From the IMG/VR virus record IMGVR_UViG_3300033146_001486, positions 1-32,577 of that record: a DNA stretch of 32,577 nt; one strand, 5' to 3'. This document shows, one piece after another, positions 16,701 to 23,176 of the stretch (the first letter of the stretch is position 1; every line of letters starts with the position of its first letter). The DNA is from a virus. The translations under genes were made by a program, and so were the position numbers. Below the pieces are notes generated by a model that did not search any database, was not told the origin of the DNA, and worked only from the letters and a program-made list of their open reading frames with translations.

Positions 16701-18587
16701 TTCGTCTATTTTTGTTTTTCTTTCTGCTTCAGATAATTCACCAAGTAGAGCTTCACCTCCTAGTACGGTACTATGTGTTAATCCACCTGCTCCAGCACCT
16801 AGTAAAGCTCCTTTAGTAGCTTCATCTAAGAAATATTGACTAAATGGATCATCTCCATACTTCTCTGTACCTAAAGCACTATTAATAGTTTCTCCATAAG
16901 TCTGTATATATTCTTGAGCAGCTTCTACTCCACTTTCTTTAAGTATACTAGCTGTAACTCCTGCTGCTTTTTTAGCTATATCTACTACCTTATTTTCAGG
17001 TAAACTTATAAGTAACTCTTTAATTTTATCAGTATTTATATTTGATTTAAAAGCTAATTTATCAATACCTCCTAATACATAGTTAGAAGCTAACATACCA
17101 GCTATAGTACCTAGACCTACATCATCACCTTCTACACCATTAGCTAGTCTATCATCAATTTGATTATTAGTTTGTTTAGCTGCATAAGCTAATAAACCTC
17201 TATTTTTAGATACTTGAGATAAACTTTTAACACTATTTAATAAACCACTAAATCTAGCTACCTTTTCTGCTTTACTTAATGCTCCTAAACCACCACTATA
17301 GAACATTAATAACATATCAGGTATTGATTGTGCTACAGTATCAGGAGAAGCTTGAATACCTTTAATTAATGCTCCTGCATAGTTACCTTTATCCCACTCT
17401 CTTAAAGCTAATTCTCCTAGTCTATTAGCCTCTTTTCTACCAGTATACCCCCAAGCTTTATCAGCTACTTCAGGATTTTTAGCATTATCTAGTAAAGTAG
17501 AATTACCTGCTACTGTAGCATCTAGTACTGCATCACCAAATCCTGCTATAGTCTGTTGACTACCTGATTGTACTGCATCAATCAGATCTCCAGCTGTACC
17601 AAATACACCTCTAGTCTTAATTCTATCTATCTGTTGTATATTATTAAAAGTAGTATATGCTTCTTTATACTCCTTACTATTTTTACCATATATACTTCCT
17701 AATTTATCTAAATGCTTTAAATCCATTTCCATATTGTCATATCTATTTTGAGATTTAAAACCTAACTCTCTACCTTTTTCAATAGATGACATATTAAGAG
17801 TTCTCAACTTATCAGTAGTTACTGTACCATCTAAGTCAAATAAATCTTTATTATATATTTCTGTATAACCACTACCATACTTCTCTTTATCTCGACCTAA
17901 ATCAAATCTTCTACTCTTTAACATATTAGAGTTACCATGTATCAAAGCTTCTATCTCTTTAGCTTTAGAGTTTCTGATAGCATATAAGTATGTAAGATCT
18001 TTTTCTCTCTTAAAATCCTTAGTTCTACTATAAGGATCAATAGAAGTAGTACCATACTTATAAGATACACTACCATCAGGATTATCTACTCTACCTATAT
18101 AAAGTATATCTTTAGCATCTTCCTCTTCTTCTAGGTTATAAAACATACTTTGTAACTCATTAATATCCAAATCATTTCTAATCTTATTCTTAGTCTTAAC
18201 TCTTTGACCATTCCATACTTCTATATTATTATCTTCTTGAGCTTCTTTCTTCTCTTTAGCAGTTTTAGGAGTATCTTTACCAAATATAAAATCAGTTACT
18301 TCATCATACTTATCATCTAACCAATTAAGACCTCTCTCATAAGGTCCAGTATCTTGATATGTTTTAGGATCTTTATATTGTTTATGGCTAATAGGAGCAT
18401 AAGGATTTTGAGTAAGTAAATCTACTTTATTTTTTCTTTCATATTTAAGTTTATCAAGATAAGCTTTGCTTTCTTCATAATCTTTTTTAGGTTTATCAGG
18501 TATTACTGAATAAGGACTATCTATTTCATACTGATTATTAGTTTTACTTGAGCCATATAATTGGTCTAAAAATTCTATATCATCCAT
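7776..18587 (-). CDS. Giant virion RNA polymerase (N4 vRNAP-like) with GIY-YIG-like and metallopeptidase-like domains
   Basis: A 3603-residue protein, close to the 3500 of N4 gp50, in the same genomic position. Residues 160-245 resemble a GIY-YIG domain (ILYIG, KYGTT, later EIEALIHG). Residues about 330-610 contain Ala/Gly-rich possible membrane segments and the pattern EAAQEYIQ near 555. About 1056-1111 is a Lys/Glu/Thr low-complexity linker. The single-subunit RNA polymerase core follows: SNGRLY with Arg1629 (T/DxxGR motif), Asp1774 in EVDGK (A), Arg1893, Lys1897 and Tyr1905 (B), Asp2163 in YDAIV (C). The spacings (145, 123, 266) are near those I recall for N4. HELIH at 2584-2588 is a zinc-peptidase motif. 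By analogy it is packaged, ejected and transcribes early genes from single-stranded hairpin promoters. Start: ATG 18587 behind AAAGGT. Confidence 0.9.
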   Translation of the reverse strand: MDDIEFLDQLYGSSKTNNQYEIDSPYSVIPDKPKKDYEESKAYLDKLKYERKNKVDLLTQNPYAPISHKQYKDPKTYQDTGPYERGLNWLDDKYDEVTDFIFGKDTPKTAKEKKEAQEDNNIEVWNGQRVKTKNKIRNDLDINELQSMFYNLEEEEDAKDILYIGRVDNPDGSVSYKYGTTSIDPYSRTKDFKREKDLTYLYAIRNSKAKEIEALIHGNSNMLKSRRFDLGRDKEKYGSGYTEIYNKDLFDLDGTVTTDKLRTLNMSSIEKGRELGFKSQNRYDNMEMDLKHLDKLGSIYGKNSKEYKEAYTTFNNIQQIDRIKTRGVFGTAGDLIDAVQSGSQQTIAGFGDAVLDATVAGNSTLLDNAKNPEVADKAWGYTGRKEANRLGELALREWDKGNYAGALIKGIQASPDTVAQSIPDMLLMFYSGGLGALSKAEKVARFSGLLNSVKSLSQVSKNRGLLAYAAKQTNNQIDDRLANGVEGDDVGLGTIAGMLASNYVLGGIDKLAFKSNINTDKIKELLISLPENKVVDIAKKAAGVTASILKESGVEAAQEYIQTYGETINSALGTEKYGDDPFSQYFLDEATKGALLGAGAGGLTHSTVLGGEALLGELSEAERKTKIDEEKPFSTDSSFKDTSNYQNSEEIYDTVKPKDSNEYLKSFNQEVEDLESGNIDNYEEKITVLEAILSDKNAKDRLGVDDTTLDSLKAKVDTLKHPYINQFKLATNKEGNSFKRKEATSRSISLINNAGKHLSNLISNTKKAIDNGELDQESLEFMLEESLSDVEDKTNISIFLNALNHNKYDNSTIEKLAKKDTKDIDEKAEFYNNTERFSSLKDVVENIGENDTNSNILNTIQKMLLIGKKSRYNTKGEEELVNTVAEYLGSVKDKYLKSNRLTDAIVGSTFGEPIIKASKAFNNMNNEQIEEFVRIQNSLLEAPFITEENRYGKDKTMYNVSHDIFVGDDLSEDMSLQDYMDNVLKAMAFSDEENRNTLLSKLVSKGNAFLESRNEAYKNINQGFLKKIAVEETAYIKDVVDYITSLISENNKEDLKVKSKDTSTNKEEETSNKEEKDTSTEEETDNKKKEEDKDTSTNKEEEAKKEKQKKMDLDRLLSNIRSAAQNLKENSETKRLENMLLEMFKLSSENYTMLTNSLKGYESIDQEVFKEVVDRVNSKIELSKAKSKLLDELDNTSISDNKKSNISHILSNVTNINLDIEYVFDMNANALQGISTDDITELMPEDDIAYSEDNLDSAISFYNTMFNRLKTIFTSDKFNILDTNKLLTTSPSLALLLKDRSKDELLSVLTYVTSDSIASLTNSLVGNIEEGFNKNIGKTIGLDFATNAQKIELHRLGMPRTQLVNRIKSGIEKLIKIEGNSIEIEMNTIDGTKKISLDSGEETSNILSQELALLVVAGLNQLGYIETNTFTKEDIDAPIPFVRFGKDAFSKFLRASNSNKYKEYFDTLFTGKTEEKGFYTVDDELPKTQTKLKNGQPVGKGASRALESVKSTYYVLNKDVEVLTSLNSKELLDLLNIDPKLVHPMGLSSIGLDLDKINELYNTKGLKYNELVNTYKKNLNSHRILTAGAKLSYAGKINKKLLTIKTIQQLKNYPNKYIHTDGKIGSNGRLYLNSYGTENLQSDTFLRFLLTSQNSKQVIDLTNKEELDLFKLDLMTGLAQFTDDYYGEDKSTPNTSIEKFESTISKLASDSNLKALIKAISEGTTTSKDIYNLGKLVDMTNSHTLSSLISAYSYIEAVETNKPTFVADVSSEVDGKNSAVGFSTIQNGDISNSETSSILLSVGVMTRPALEELSKKLEGEQKELVDSMLESGTGSVEELVEAGIDILDAYQAITADFIAETSKSMPTFLRFLELLYGGSFIDSNTGEVTSAGRNFAKGPLMRHMYEQQKEGLSYTLSKDLVEDIQNMFMDKTKTKEELDDRLENLMDLLNKANDETTDTLDIEDKRFTTLTGMSAEYRFDEEGDIDLEATYDNITNLIGELAGTALYDVIKAKFTKLKHNKDAALEAYDLIFIFRETIKDVLKNTNEYSNTKAFEREVTKELNEKLSFKIGDKNIQELVISETEIDPAIYDEGKGELSLLEGGNRIVVPFKDQEGKSHTISSRFNSYRQKKKGSAMFPLDTHLRDFSAIAYIIEFVKVNQIYDAIVGAGRVRLTAEILANIGFYEQTLKQEHLVDYAIHSVSRALTVIKSLDLNDEAVQQLDTSFSKILKTYGYKKGKVDSGSISLKLEKVKTTLEKESKTVKENKQKLLDSLINISQYGVNSRLVFKEGNLIGIHTAYNDKLETSLDGKSIKDLSIAVLKNEVVKYYLGNSSSTKAKDTLIKEAKEGTSSSIRTQLNDLAKTSKEQSTKVIKDNVASILEDEHSDSDSYIKVTKSSKENNQAHTIIENNTYDVITEKLEQIQKEQEIIDKIEKDEKAEIKKEILNNVGKKEVEEEDTLDDDEIDFNDYEMEEEEDLLFSIGETLDKESITKFKTINSSNVVETFNEVSNISSKPNEMPYLSHIVNSIIQPIIDTILFKEYTADSSYSIGAISTTTNGSPDIITMEHPVAYNGIDQSSAEVFVHELIHSTLKPLFHKTRIKNSFSKELSIIKDLYNKVGEIADSSWFGEGQTAKHQYNHIFNNEDKNIGIHEFTTYLMSNIEFAKRVDKEIGKIEVNIFEPVNTKGVVSKIINTIVNILNKLFSKKGKVATETVKDIILEINNIHTSKKKLLFRPMYNAIEKVKILDSHLRQGKLPFKGRITKLINNINLVKEAKEHIPTTGVDNIEDKNDLSALILDLLPSSNKSTPYVEHGIKARSFITRARDLVVKRVMHSILGKNDIPYQTDNNLYKYILQTDLYALYNIKGITVEDIHKATTDIEYRYELIGKLKTRLLNNHKFKDEHIKYLFNDIKDLALGAIDRLSNNPNSTSIIKNAGTIAYKYTRKSGKEVSNSKLLEIENLIDALASLEVLKGLEDHSIDIIGELLNNNSEVITGMFKEVYTAQEIIKKHLSMDRYSYLIKGEYSPVTDNLSYIVPIVESDKKVPSNFILLESIKIGDKTLSYYKVEESVMQSRVEGSIGIIDYFNRNSTSLFDNLSKEERRKIIVDLDNTDTSYKSEKFIYSYDTKGYVTDIKVKVPQYLINSHLNIDTRASVTLAHTLGAIEEHTKAKKYNKEWVDLANKDFIDNYYKHPEEFIYIGENSNNKEYRKHYNILPNYLKYWINNSDMSSGKGGMWVRKSLIRYTFGGDVKSIIDILNHYGIDKPKLNKVIRGVERMLVEISTLFKIEVVGKMYQVIFGNIVSNILLEMLKGRNPITIMKYMLEGIIAIDSYNQIEKDIVELKLAIDSTRNLSQKTALTNKLSRLEKKLENSPVKYLVDLGFNSSFVEDTMSDNSMYKDKKVQKVIDKINSSKGLKLGKQVFDELYMTTNTTSNQIFKRIVIASDIGSRYATDQLDAKYIEEDIKRDFKVRYPKVDSKTRNVLFKNYRAKRLKEFEKERVRYLQEQHIDYSTKSGDWLTSLDKLGITPFFKFKQRIAKVLYKRYSDNPLTALIIGNMLMFIDNTLVDIERPEESFFPLISDTSGSPIDHLIEIVESPLVRNFMG
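15257..15423 (-). repeat. Low-complexity Lys/Glu/Thr repeat inside the giant gene
   Basis: This part of the giant gene encodes repeated DTST and NKEEE blocks (DTSTNKEEE occurs twice, DTSTEEE once). At DNA level, a 31-base sequence at 15282-15312 is repeated exactly at 15381-15411. It is probably a flexible charged linker before the polymerase core and a site of slippage or recombination between copies. Confidence 0.75.
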
Positions 18588-18899
18588 AAGTTACCTTTGT
18601 ATTTATTAGTGATTATAACAATATTTATCTATATATAAAGGATAAAAAATTATAAATCCTCTGTAATACCCAACAGTAGGGACTTTGATAAGTATTGTAC
18701 TATCCTAGATATTAAGGACACTTCAGTTAAAGAAGAGGGTAGTTTTTATATCTATATATGTATATAAAGAGATAATTTTATAAGAAGTACCACAAACCAC
18801 GATATACTGGTACTTAAGTATGGCTTTACATAGGAACTAGTATACTACATATTAGGAAGTATCAGTTCCTAATAGATATAAGATATTGAAGGAGTAAAA
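18588..18899. other. Divergent control region with two inverted repeats
   Basis: About 310 bases separate the leftward giant gene and the rightward RepL-like gene. Apart from the promoter at 18612-18620 there are two perfect 8-base inverted repeats: AAGTACCA (18785-18792) with TGGTACTT (18808-18815), and TAGGAACT (18831-18838) with AGTTCCTA (18864-18871). The second has a further partial inner stem (ATACT/AGTAT). They could be operators for the adjacent winged-helix protein, hairpin promoters, or attenuators. AAGGAG at 18889-18894 is the ribosome binding site of the downstream gene. No gene is seen inside. Confidence 0.55.
18612..18620 (-). promoter_or_regulatory. Extended -10 promoter for the giant gene
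   Basis: Read leftward, TGTTATAAT is a perfect extended -10 element (TG, one base, TATAAT). The sequence 17 bases further up (CTTTAT) is only a weak -35. Transcription would begin near 18605, leaving a short leader with AAAGGT before the ATG at 18587. It fits recognition by the host's main sigma factor, as for late genes of N4. Confidence 0.5.
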
Positions 18900-19364
18900 A
18901 TGGTGTTTACTACCATAGATGAAATTATAACTAAAAGAGTCTTAAATGACATTACAGGTACATTAGAAACTAAAGATTTTAAGCAATTAAAGAAAACTAA
19001 GAAGATACGAGGAGGATTTAGAATGGTTTATTTATTATATGATGAAGCTGTATATCAATGTATAACTTCTAAAAAAGATTTTGAAATAATAATGATAATA
19101 AGAGAAAAATTTACTTATAAACAAATAGAGGTAGAGCTATCTCCAACATATTTAGCAAAAGAATTAAATGTATCTAGGAGAAAAATATCTGATATGTTGA
19201 AAAAAATGCAAAATACTATGATACTATTAAAGGTACATTCAAATAGTTATAGATTTAATCCTTATATGTATTTACCTTTTAGAGCTAATGCTGAAGAATT
19301 ACAAAAAGAATGGAAAAAACTAATAGATAATAAATATATGAGGAGAGACAATCCTCATATATAA
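18900..19364 (+). CDS. RepL-like winged-helix protein
   Basis: A 154-residue protein resembling the plasmid replication initiator RepL and related winged-helix proteins. Visible elements are GGFRMVYL (38-45), a helical region with TSKKDFEIIMIIREK (56-70), a helix-turn-helix PTYLAKELNVSRRKISDMLK (82-101) and a wing with YRFNPYMYLPF (117-127). RepL proteins bind the origin or act as DNA-binding regulators. In this phage it is the only rightward gene inside the leftward late block. It has its own 300-base upstream region with inverted repeats and a bidirectional terminator behind it, so it is an independent unit. It may bind those inverted repeats and regulate the giant gene, or start replication here. 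Family match good at the fold level; function inferred. Confidence 0.65.
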   Translation: MVFTTIDEIITKRVLNDITGTLETKDFKQLKKTKKIRGGFRMVYLLYDEAVYQCITSKKDFEIIMIIREKFTYKQIEVELSPTYLAKELNVSRRKISDMLKKMQNTMILLKVHSNSYRFNPYMYLPFRANAEELQKEWKKLIDNKYMRRDNPHI

Positions 19365-19366
19365 TC

Positions 19367-19405
19367 AAGAAAGGAATGGACTAGAAATTATACTATTCTT
19401 TTCTT
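19367..19405. terminator. Bidirectional terminator between converging genes
   Basis: AAGAAAGGAAT (19367-19377) pairs with ATTCTTTTCTT (19395-19405), 11 bp with one G-T pair and a 17-base loop. It sits exactly between the stop codons of the rightward RepL-like gene and the leftward tail gene. T-rich arms on one strand and A-rich on the other suit a two-way terminator. Confidence 0.6.
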
Positions 19406-19407
19406 AA

Positions 19408-20598
19408 CTACTGTCTACTAGCTATATCTTGTAGTAGTTTAAATACTTTACTATTAGCTAATGGATTTACATTTTTCCATTTAGGATCTTTACTTAATTT
19501 TTTTACAAACTCTTTAACCTTTATACTATCCAGTTGTAGTTGTAACTCTTTTTCTTCTGGAGAACCTACAGGTGCTTTAGCTAATTTAGCCTCTATATCA
19601 GCTATAGGTATTTTATGCTTAAGCCTATTTTCATAATTTATTGAAGGATTTTTTATTGTATCCATAACACTAGGATTAGATATATCCTTAGTATTCATTA
19701 ATTTATCATATAGATCTTTAATAGGTTTACTTTCTTTTGTTTTTAAAAAGTTAGTTATATTCTTGGGGTTATCTAAATTCGTATTTGCTAATCTAGCTCT
19801 AGTAGGTTTAGATACTAAAGGGTCTTCTTCAACATCATAGGAAGTATAGTTATTTTTAGGAGATAGACCTTTCTCATATGCTGCCCAAAAAGCTATATCC
19901 TGTATATTGTCATCTTCATATGCTTTTTCTTTACCTGATGCTATTCGTTCTTTAGTATAAGTAACTCCATTTTCTAAATCTTTAGTAGCTAATGCTTCTC
20001 CTAATCTAGTTTGATTATAATTATGTAACTTCTTGTCTGAAGCACTAAGTTTAGGGTTATTTTTATTCTTAGCTAATATATCATTATGGTATCTAATAGT
20101 TTCTTCTAGTTCTTTATTTTTATAATGTTGATTAAATCTTCTATTAGCTAATTCGCTATTATGATCTCTAATAGTTTCTTCTAGTTCTTTATTTTTATAC
20201 TTTTGATTAAATCTTTTATCAGCTAATAAACCATTATGATATCTAGTAGTTTCTTGTAATTGATCATTTTTATAATTTTGATTAAATATTCTATCAGCCA
20301 ATATACTATCTAAGTCTTGTTTTTTAGCTAATCCTTGAACTAATGCAGTAGTATCATAATTACCTATTGGTAGACTACCTATATCTTTTAATTCTCCTGA
20401 ACTAATTTTAGCTAATAGATCATTAGTTATATTACTTCTCTGAGTTTTATAGTTTTCTACATTAGTTTGATTATTTTTATCTAATCTCTCTTGTACTTCA
20501 TCAAACATAGTTTGACCATAACTTTTAAGTAGTCCACTATAAGGATTAACATAACTAGGTTCTCTTAGTGTTTGATCTCCCATTTGAAAATTATCCAT
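19408..20598 (-). CDS. Repeat-containing virion protein (N4 gp51 position)
   Basis: A 396-residue soluble, charged, mostly helical protein. Residues 99-173 are three consecutive 25-residue repeats with the core (R/K)xFNQxYKNxxLxET. The N-terminal part has QMGDQTLREPSYVNPYSGLL. The ATG at 20598 was chosen; a longer reading would need a TTG at 20628 inside the previous gene. It is the second gene upstream of the giant polymerase in the late direction. In N4, gp51 and gp52 in these positions are small proteins ejected with the polymerase, so an ejected or tail-internal role is likely. It ends with TAG, one of only two such stops I found among the genes here. No enzyme motif. Confidence 0.65.
   Translation of the reverse strand: MDNFQMGDQTLREPSYVNPYSGLLKSYGQTMFDEVQERLDKNNQTNVENYKTQRSNITNDLLAKISSGELKDIGSLPIGNYDTTALVQGLAKKQDLDSILADRIFNQNYKNDQLQETTRYHNGLLADKRFNQKYKNKELEETIRDHNSELANRRFNQHYKNKELEETIRYHNDILAKNKNNPKLSASDKKLHNYNQTRLGEALATKDLENGVTYTKERIASGKEKAYEDDNIQDIAFWAAYEKGLSPKNNYTSYDVEEDPLVSKPTRARLANTNLDNPKNITNFLKTKESKPIKDLYDKLMNTKDISNPSVMDTIKNPSINYENRLKHKIPIADIEAKLAKAPVGSPEEKELQLQLDSIKVKEFVKKLSKDPKWKNVNPLANSKVFKLLQDIASRQ
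20080..20304 (-). repeat. Three tandem 75-base coding repeats
   Basis: Three adjacent 75-base units each encode 25 residues with the shared frame FNQ-YKN-L-ET-R-HN. The second and third copies are most alike (YKNKELEETIR in both). The repeat keeps the reading frame, so it probably builds a regular helical rod or coiled coil. Confidence 0.85.
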
Positions 20599-20599
20599 C

Positions 20600-21322
20600 T
20601 TAATACCTACTATATGGATTAGCAGCAACTACTCCAGCAGTAGTAGCATAGTTATTAGCATTACCCATTAATAGTCCTGCTTTTCTCTTCTTCTCATTAA
20701 CTACATTATTATATCTAGTCTTAGCTCTTCTAGCATTCTCTTTAGCTAATTCATAATTTCTAGCATTATTTTCTTTAGTAGCTTTAAGACCTTGGTAAGC
20801 ATTATAACCATTAAATAAGGTACTACCTACACTTAAAGCACTAGGAACTATACCTGTATTTTTAAATCCATTAGCATCTATTCCACCTAACATACCATTC
20901 ATAGAGTTCCAATCATTATTACCAGTAACACTATTAAAATCACTATAATCTATACCATTCCTAGTATTACCACTAATATCTATATTAGAGTATGGGTTAG
21001 TTCTACCATAAGCTGTTTTAGTGATGTTATCAGGAGTTACTGTAACAGCTTCTACTGTATTAGTTGGTGAAATATTATTAGTTACAGTAGGAAGATCTAC
21101 TAAACCATTAGGAGTATCCATTGTTCCATTGTTTCTAGTAGATTTTCCATAAACATCAAATATAGTATCACTAAAAACACTTTCTCCATAAGTATTTTCC
21201 ATACCTTTTAAAGCATTAACTAATTCAGGTATAGAAGTATCATCTTCAGTATAAGCATTAACTACTGCATTATCACCATATTTAATCATTAATTCATTTA
21301 AAGTTTGTTCTAAATTATTCAT
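20600..21322 (-). CDS. Virion protein (N4 gp52 position)
   Basis: A 240-residue protein. The first half is Asn/Thr-rich and polar and looks disordered. The second half has a short hydrophobic stretch near LSVGSTLFNGYNAYQGL (about 163-179), then a basic helix (ENNARNYELAKENARRAKTR region) and an Ala-rich end ANNYATTAGVVAANPYSRY. This organisation, with a small Gly/Ala helix followed by a basic coiled helix, is common in podovirus internal or ejected proteins. Position next to the repeat protein and the polymerase supports that. Start ATG 21322 has AAAGGAAG upstream and overlaps the previous gene by 8 bases. No specific family recognised from sequence alone. Confidence 0.6.
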   Translation of the reverse strand: MNNLEQTLNELMIKYGDNAVVNAYTEDDTSIPELVNALKGMENTYGESVFSDTIFDVYGKSTRNNGTMDTPNGLVDLPTVTNNISPTNTVEAVTVTPDNITKTAYGRTNPYSNIDISGNTRNGIDYSDFNSVTGNNDWNSMNGMLGGIDANGFKNTGIVPSALSVGSTLFNGYNAYQGLKATKENNARNYELAKENARRAKTRYNNVVNEKKRKAGLLMGNANNYATTAGVVAANPYSRY

Positions 21323-23174
21323 AAGTTCTTCCTTTATCTAAGTATAATAGACCTCTAAGTGAACTAGGCTCAGGTCTTCTATTAAGAGTTCTATCCATAA
21401 ACTCATCTCTAGTTTCAACTAATGGTATATTAATACTATCTAACATTCTATTTAGTTCAAATATTATACTAGAAGTATTAGATACCACTATTTCTTCTGT
21501 TTTATCAATATAGTATTTAGTTTCTTTTTTAAGTTCAGCTAACTTCTCTTTATACTCTTTAGTTTCTTTTTTAAGTTCTAAAGCATAAGCTTTACCAGTA
21601 GCTTCTGTCAACCTAGAGGCTGTATAAGCTAATGAGAAGTCTAACTTAAGGTTTAGTATTCCTGAACCAAAATAAAGGCTTGTAACAGCAATTAGAGCTA
21701 TTAATAGACCATTACTAATTATATCTAAGTCTACTAATACTTTTATTACTAAATCTAAAGCTATACCAGTTAATATACCTACTAATAGACTTTGTACTAG
21801 CATATTTATAGTGACAGTTAAACCCATAGTAAATACATTTAATACTACTCCAACTACTGTTACTATAGCTCCTATAATACCACTTTGATACCATTTAGTT
21901 TCTTGTATATTTATAGCTTGTATAAAATGACATTTAGTTTCAGCTAATAATCTAGCTCTACTAAAAGTACTTACTTTTAGCATACTACTAGCTGTGAGAG
22001 GTATAAAGCTCTCTGCTATAAATCCTTCTAACCAAGTCATTTCTCCCTGACTTTCATCTAAATAACCTGAATTACCTACTCTTTTCTTACCATTACCTTC
22101 TATAGAGGTTTCTTGATATAGATCAACTAATATTAGTTCTTTATAAGTATTAATACCTGTTTGATATTTTATACTAACATAATGTTTAGGCATTTCTTGA
22201 TAATTAGGTAATCCTTCATTAGCCCATTCATCTCTATTATAATATGGAACATTACCATTACCATAATCTGAAAATATGACTTTACCAATAGTAGTATTTA
22301 AAGGATTATCATCTTCTAATATTACCTCTATCTTACCTAATCCCATCTTACTATTAATTTTACCTTCCATCTCTCTTTCTATTATACCATTAACTGTATA
22401 CTTAGCTTCATATAGTTTATTTTTTAGTATAAATTTTCTAGCTGTCTTACCTGTTTGATTAGTAGTAGTTTTAATAGAAGTTCGTTTTAAAGCACTTAAA
22501 AAAGTATGATAAGTAGCCTTAGGAGATATAGTATTTTTAGAGTTAAATGTACCAAAATAACCTACTGTTACATCAGTTATATCTTTAAGTTGTTTCTGTT
22601 TATCTCTATTAGCTTCTACTAGTTTAGTTCTATATACTCCTTCAGAACCATACTCCTGTTTTAAAGCACTACTTTTATGGTAAGTTAAAGCATATTTACC
22701 CCAAGCAGTAGTACCTAGTGGAGGTATAGAATTAGTACCCAAAGTACTTTCAGTTATATCTTTAAGAGATAAGTTCATAGCTTTTAATAGTCTATCTGAA
22801 GTTTCTCTCTCTTTACTATTTTTAGGATCATAATATACACCTAAAGGATTTCTATCTGATTTAATTTCAACTAATGACATAAAATCTAATTTGTATTCTG
22901 TATCTACAGTATGTGTAGTATCAATATTAGATGGATTATCAGCAGTAATAGGATTTAAAGAGATTAATCTCATACTATCACCTATTTGTTTACTTAGTTG
23001 AGAAGTAAGTCTTATTTCTTTTGTATAACCTATCTTACTATCTTTTTGTTTATATTGAGTATAGTCTAAATCTAGTACTTCTGTTTCAGCTATAAAGTGA
23101 GAATAAGTACTACTTACAGAGGTAAAATCAGTTAAAGGATTTACTGATACTGAAGAATGTACTATTTCTCCCAT
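21315..23174 (-). CDS. Large virion protein with C-terminal membrane segments (N4 gp53 position)
   Basis: A 619-residue protein. Residues 1-420 are soluble and beta-rich (many Thr, Ser, Tyr), as in tail or collar proteins. Residues about 433-505 contain three or four hydrophobic segments (GAIVTVVGVVLNVF, LLVGILTGIALDLVI, GLLIALIAVTSLYFG). A charged helix with repeats LKKETK(E/Y)YK follows at about 528-550. Membrane segments in a late structural protein suggest that it is ejected or inserted into the host envelope to make the DNA channel. In the late operon it lies between the coiled-coil protein and the ejected proteins, the place of N4 gp53. Ribosome binding site AGGAAT; only 2 bases from the previous stop. 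Confidence 0.6.
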   Translation of the reverse strand: MGEIVHSSVSVNPLTDFTSVSSTYSHFIAETEVLDLDYTQYKQKDSKIGYTKEIRLTSQLSKQIGDSMRLISLNPITADNPSNIDTTHTVDTEYKLDFMSLVEIKSDRNPLGVYYDPKNSKERETSDRLLKAMNLSLKDITESTLGTNSIPPLGTTAWGKYALTYHKSSALKQEYGSEGVYRTKLVEANRDKQKQLKDITDVTVGYFGTFNSKNTISPKATYHTFLSALKRTSIKTTTNQTGKTARKFILKNKLYEAKYTVNGIIEREMEGKINSKMGLGKIEVILEDDNPLNTTIGKVIFSDYGNGNVPYYNRDEWANEGLPNYQEMPKHYVSIKYQTGINTYKELILVDLYQETSIEGNGKKRVGNSGYLDESQGEMTWLEGFIAESFIPLTASSMLKVSTFSRARLLAETKCHFIQAINIQETKWYQSGIIGAIVTVVGVVLNVFTMGLTVTINMLVQSLLVGILTGIALDLVIKVLVDLDIISNGLLIALIAVTSLYFGSGILNLKLDFSLAYTASRLTEATGKAYALELKKETKEYKEKLAELKKETKYYIDKTEEIVVSNTSSIIFELNRMLDSINIPLVETRDEFMDRTLNRRPEPSSLRGLLYLDKGRTYE

Positions 23175-23176
23175 AA

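Noticed and set aside
20080-20304. CRISPR-like repeat array
   Set aside because: Repeats are adjacent, 75 bases long, keep the reading frame and have no spacers; they are coding repeats.
20599-20628. TTG start giving the repeat protein ten more residues
   Set aside because: It would overlap the previous gene and has no ribosome binding site; the ATG at 20598 is just past the preceding stop.
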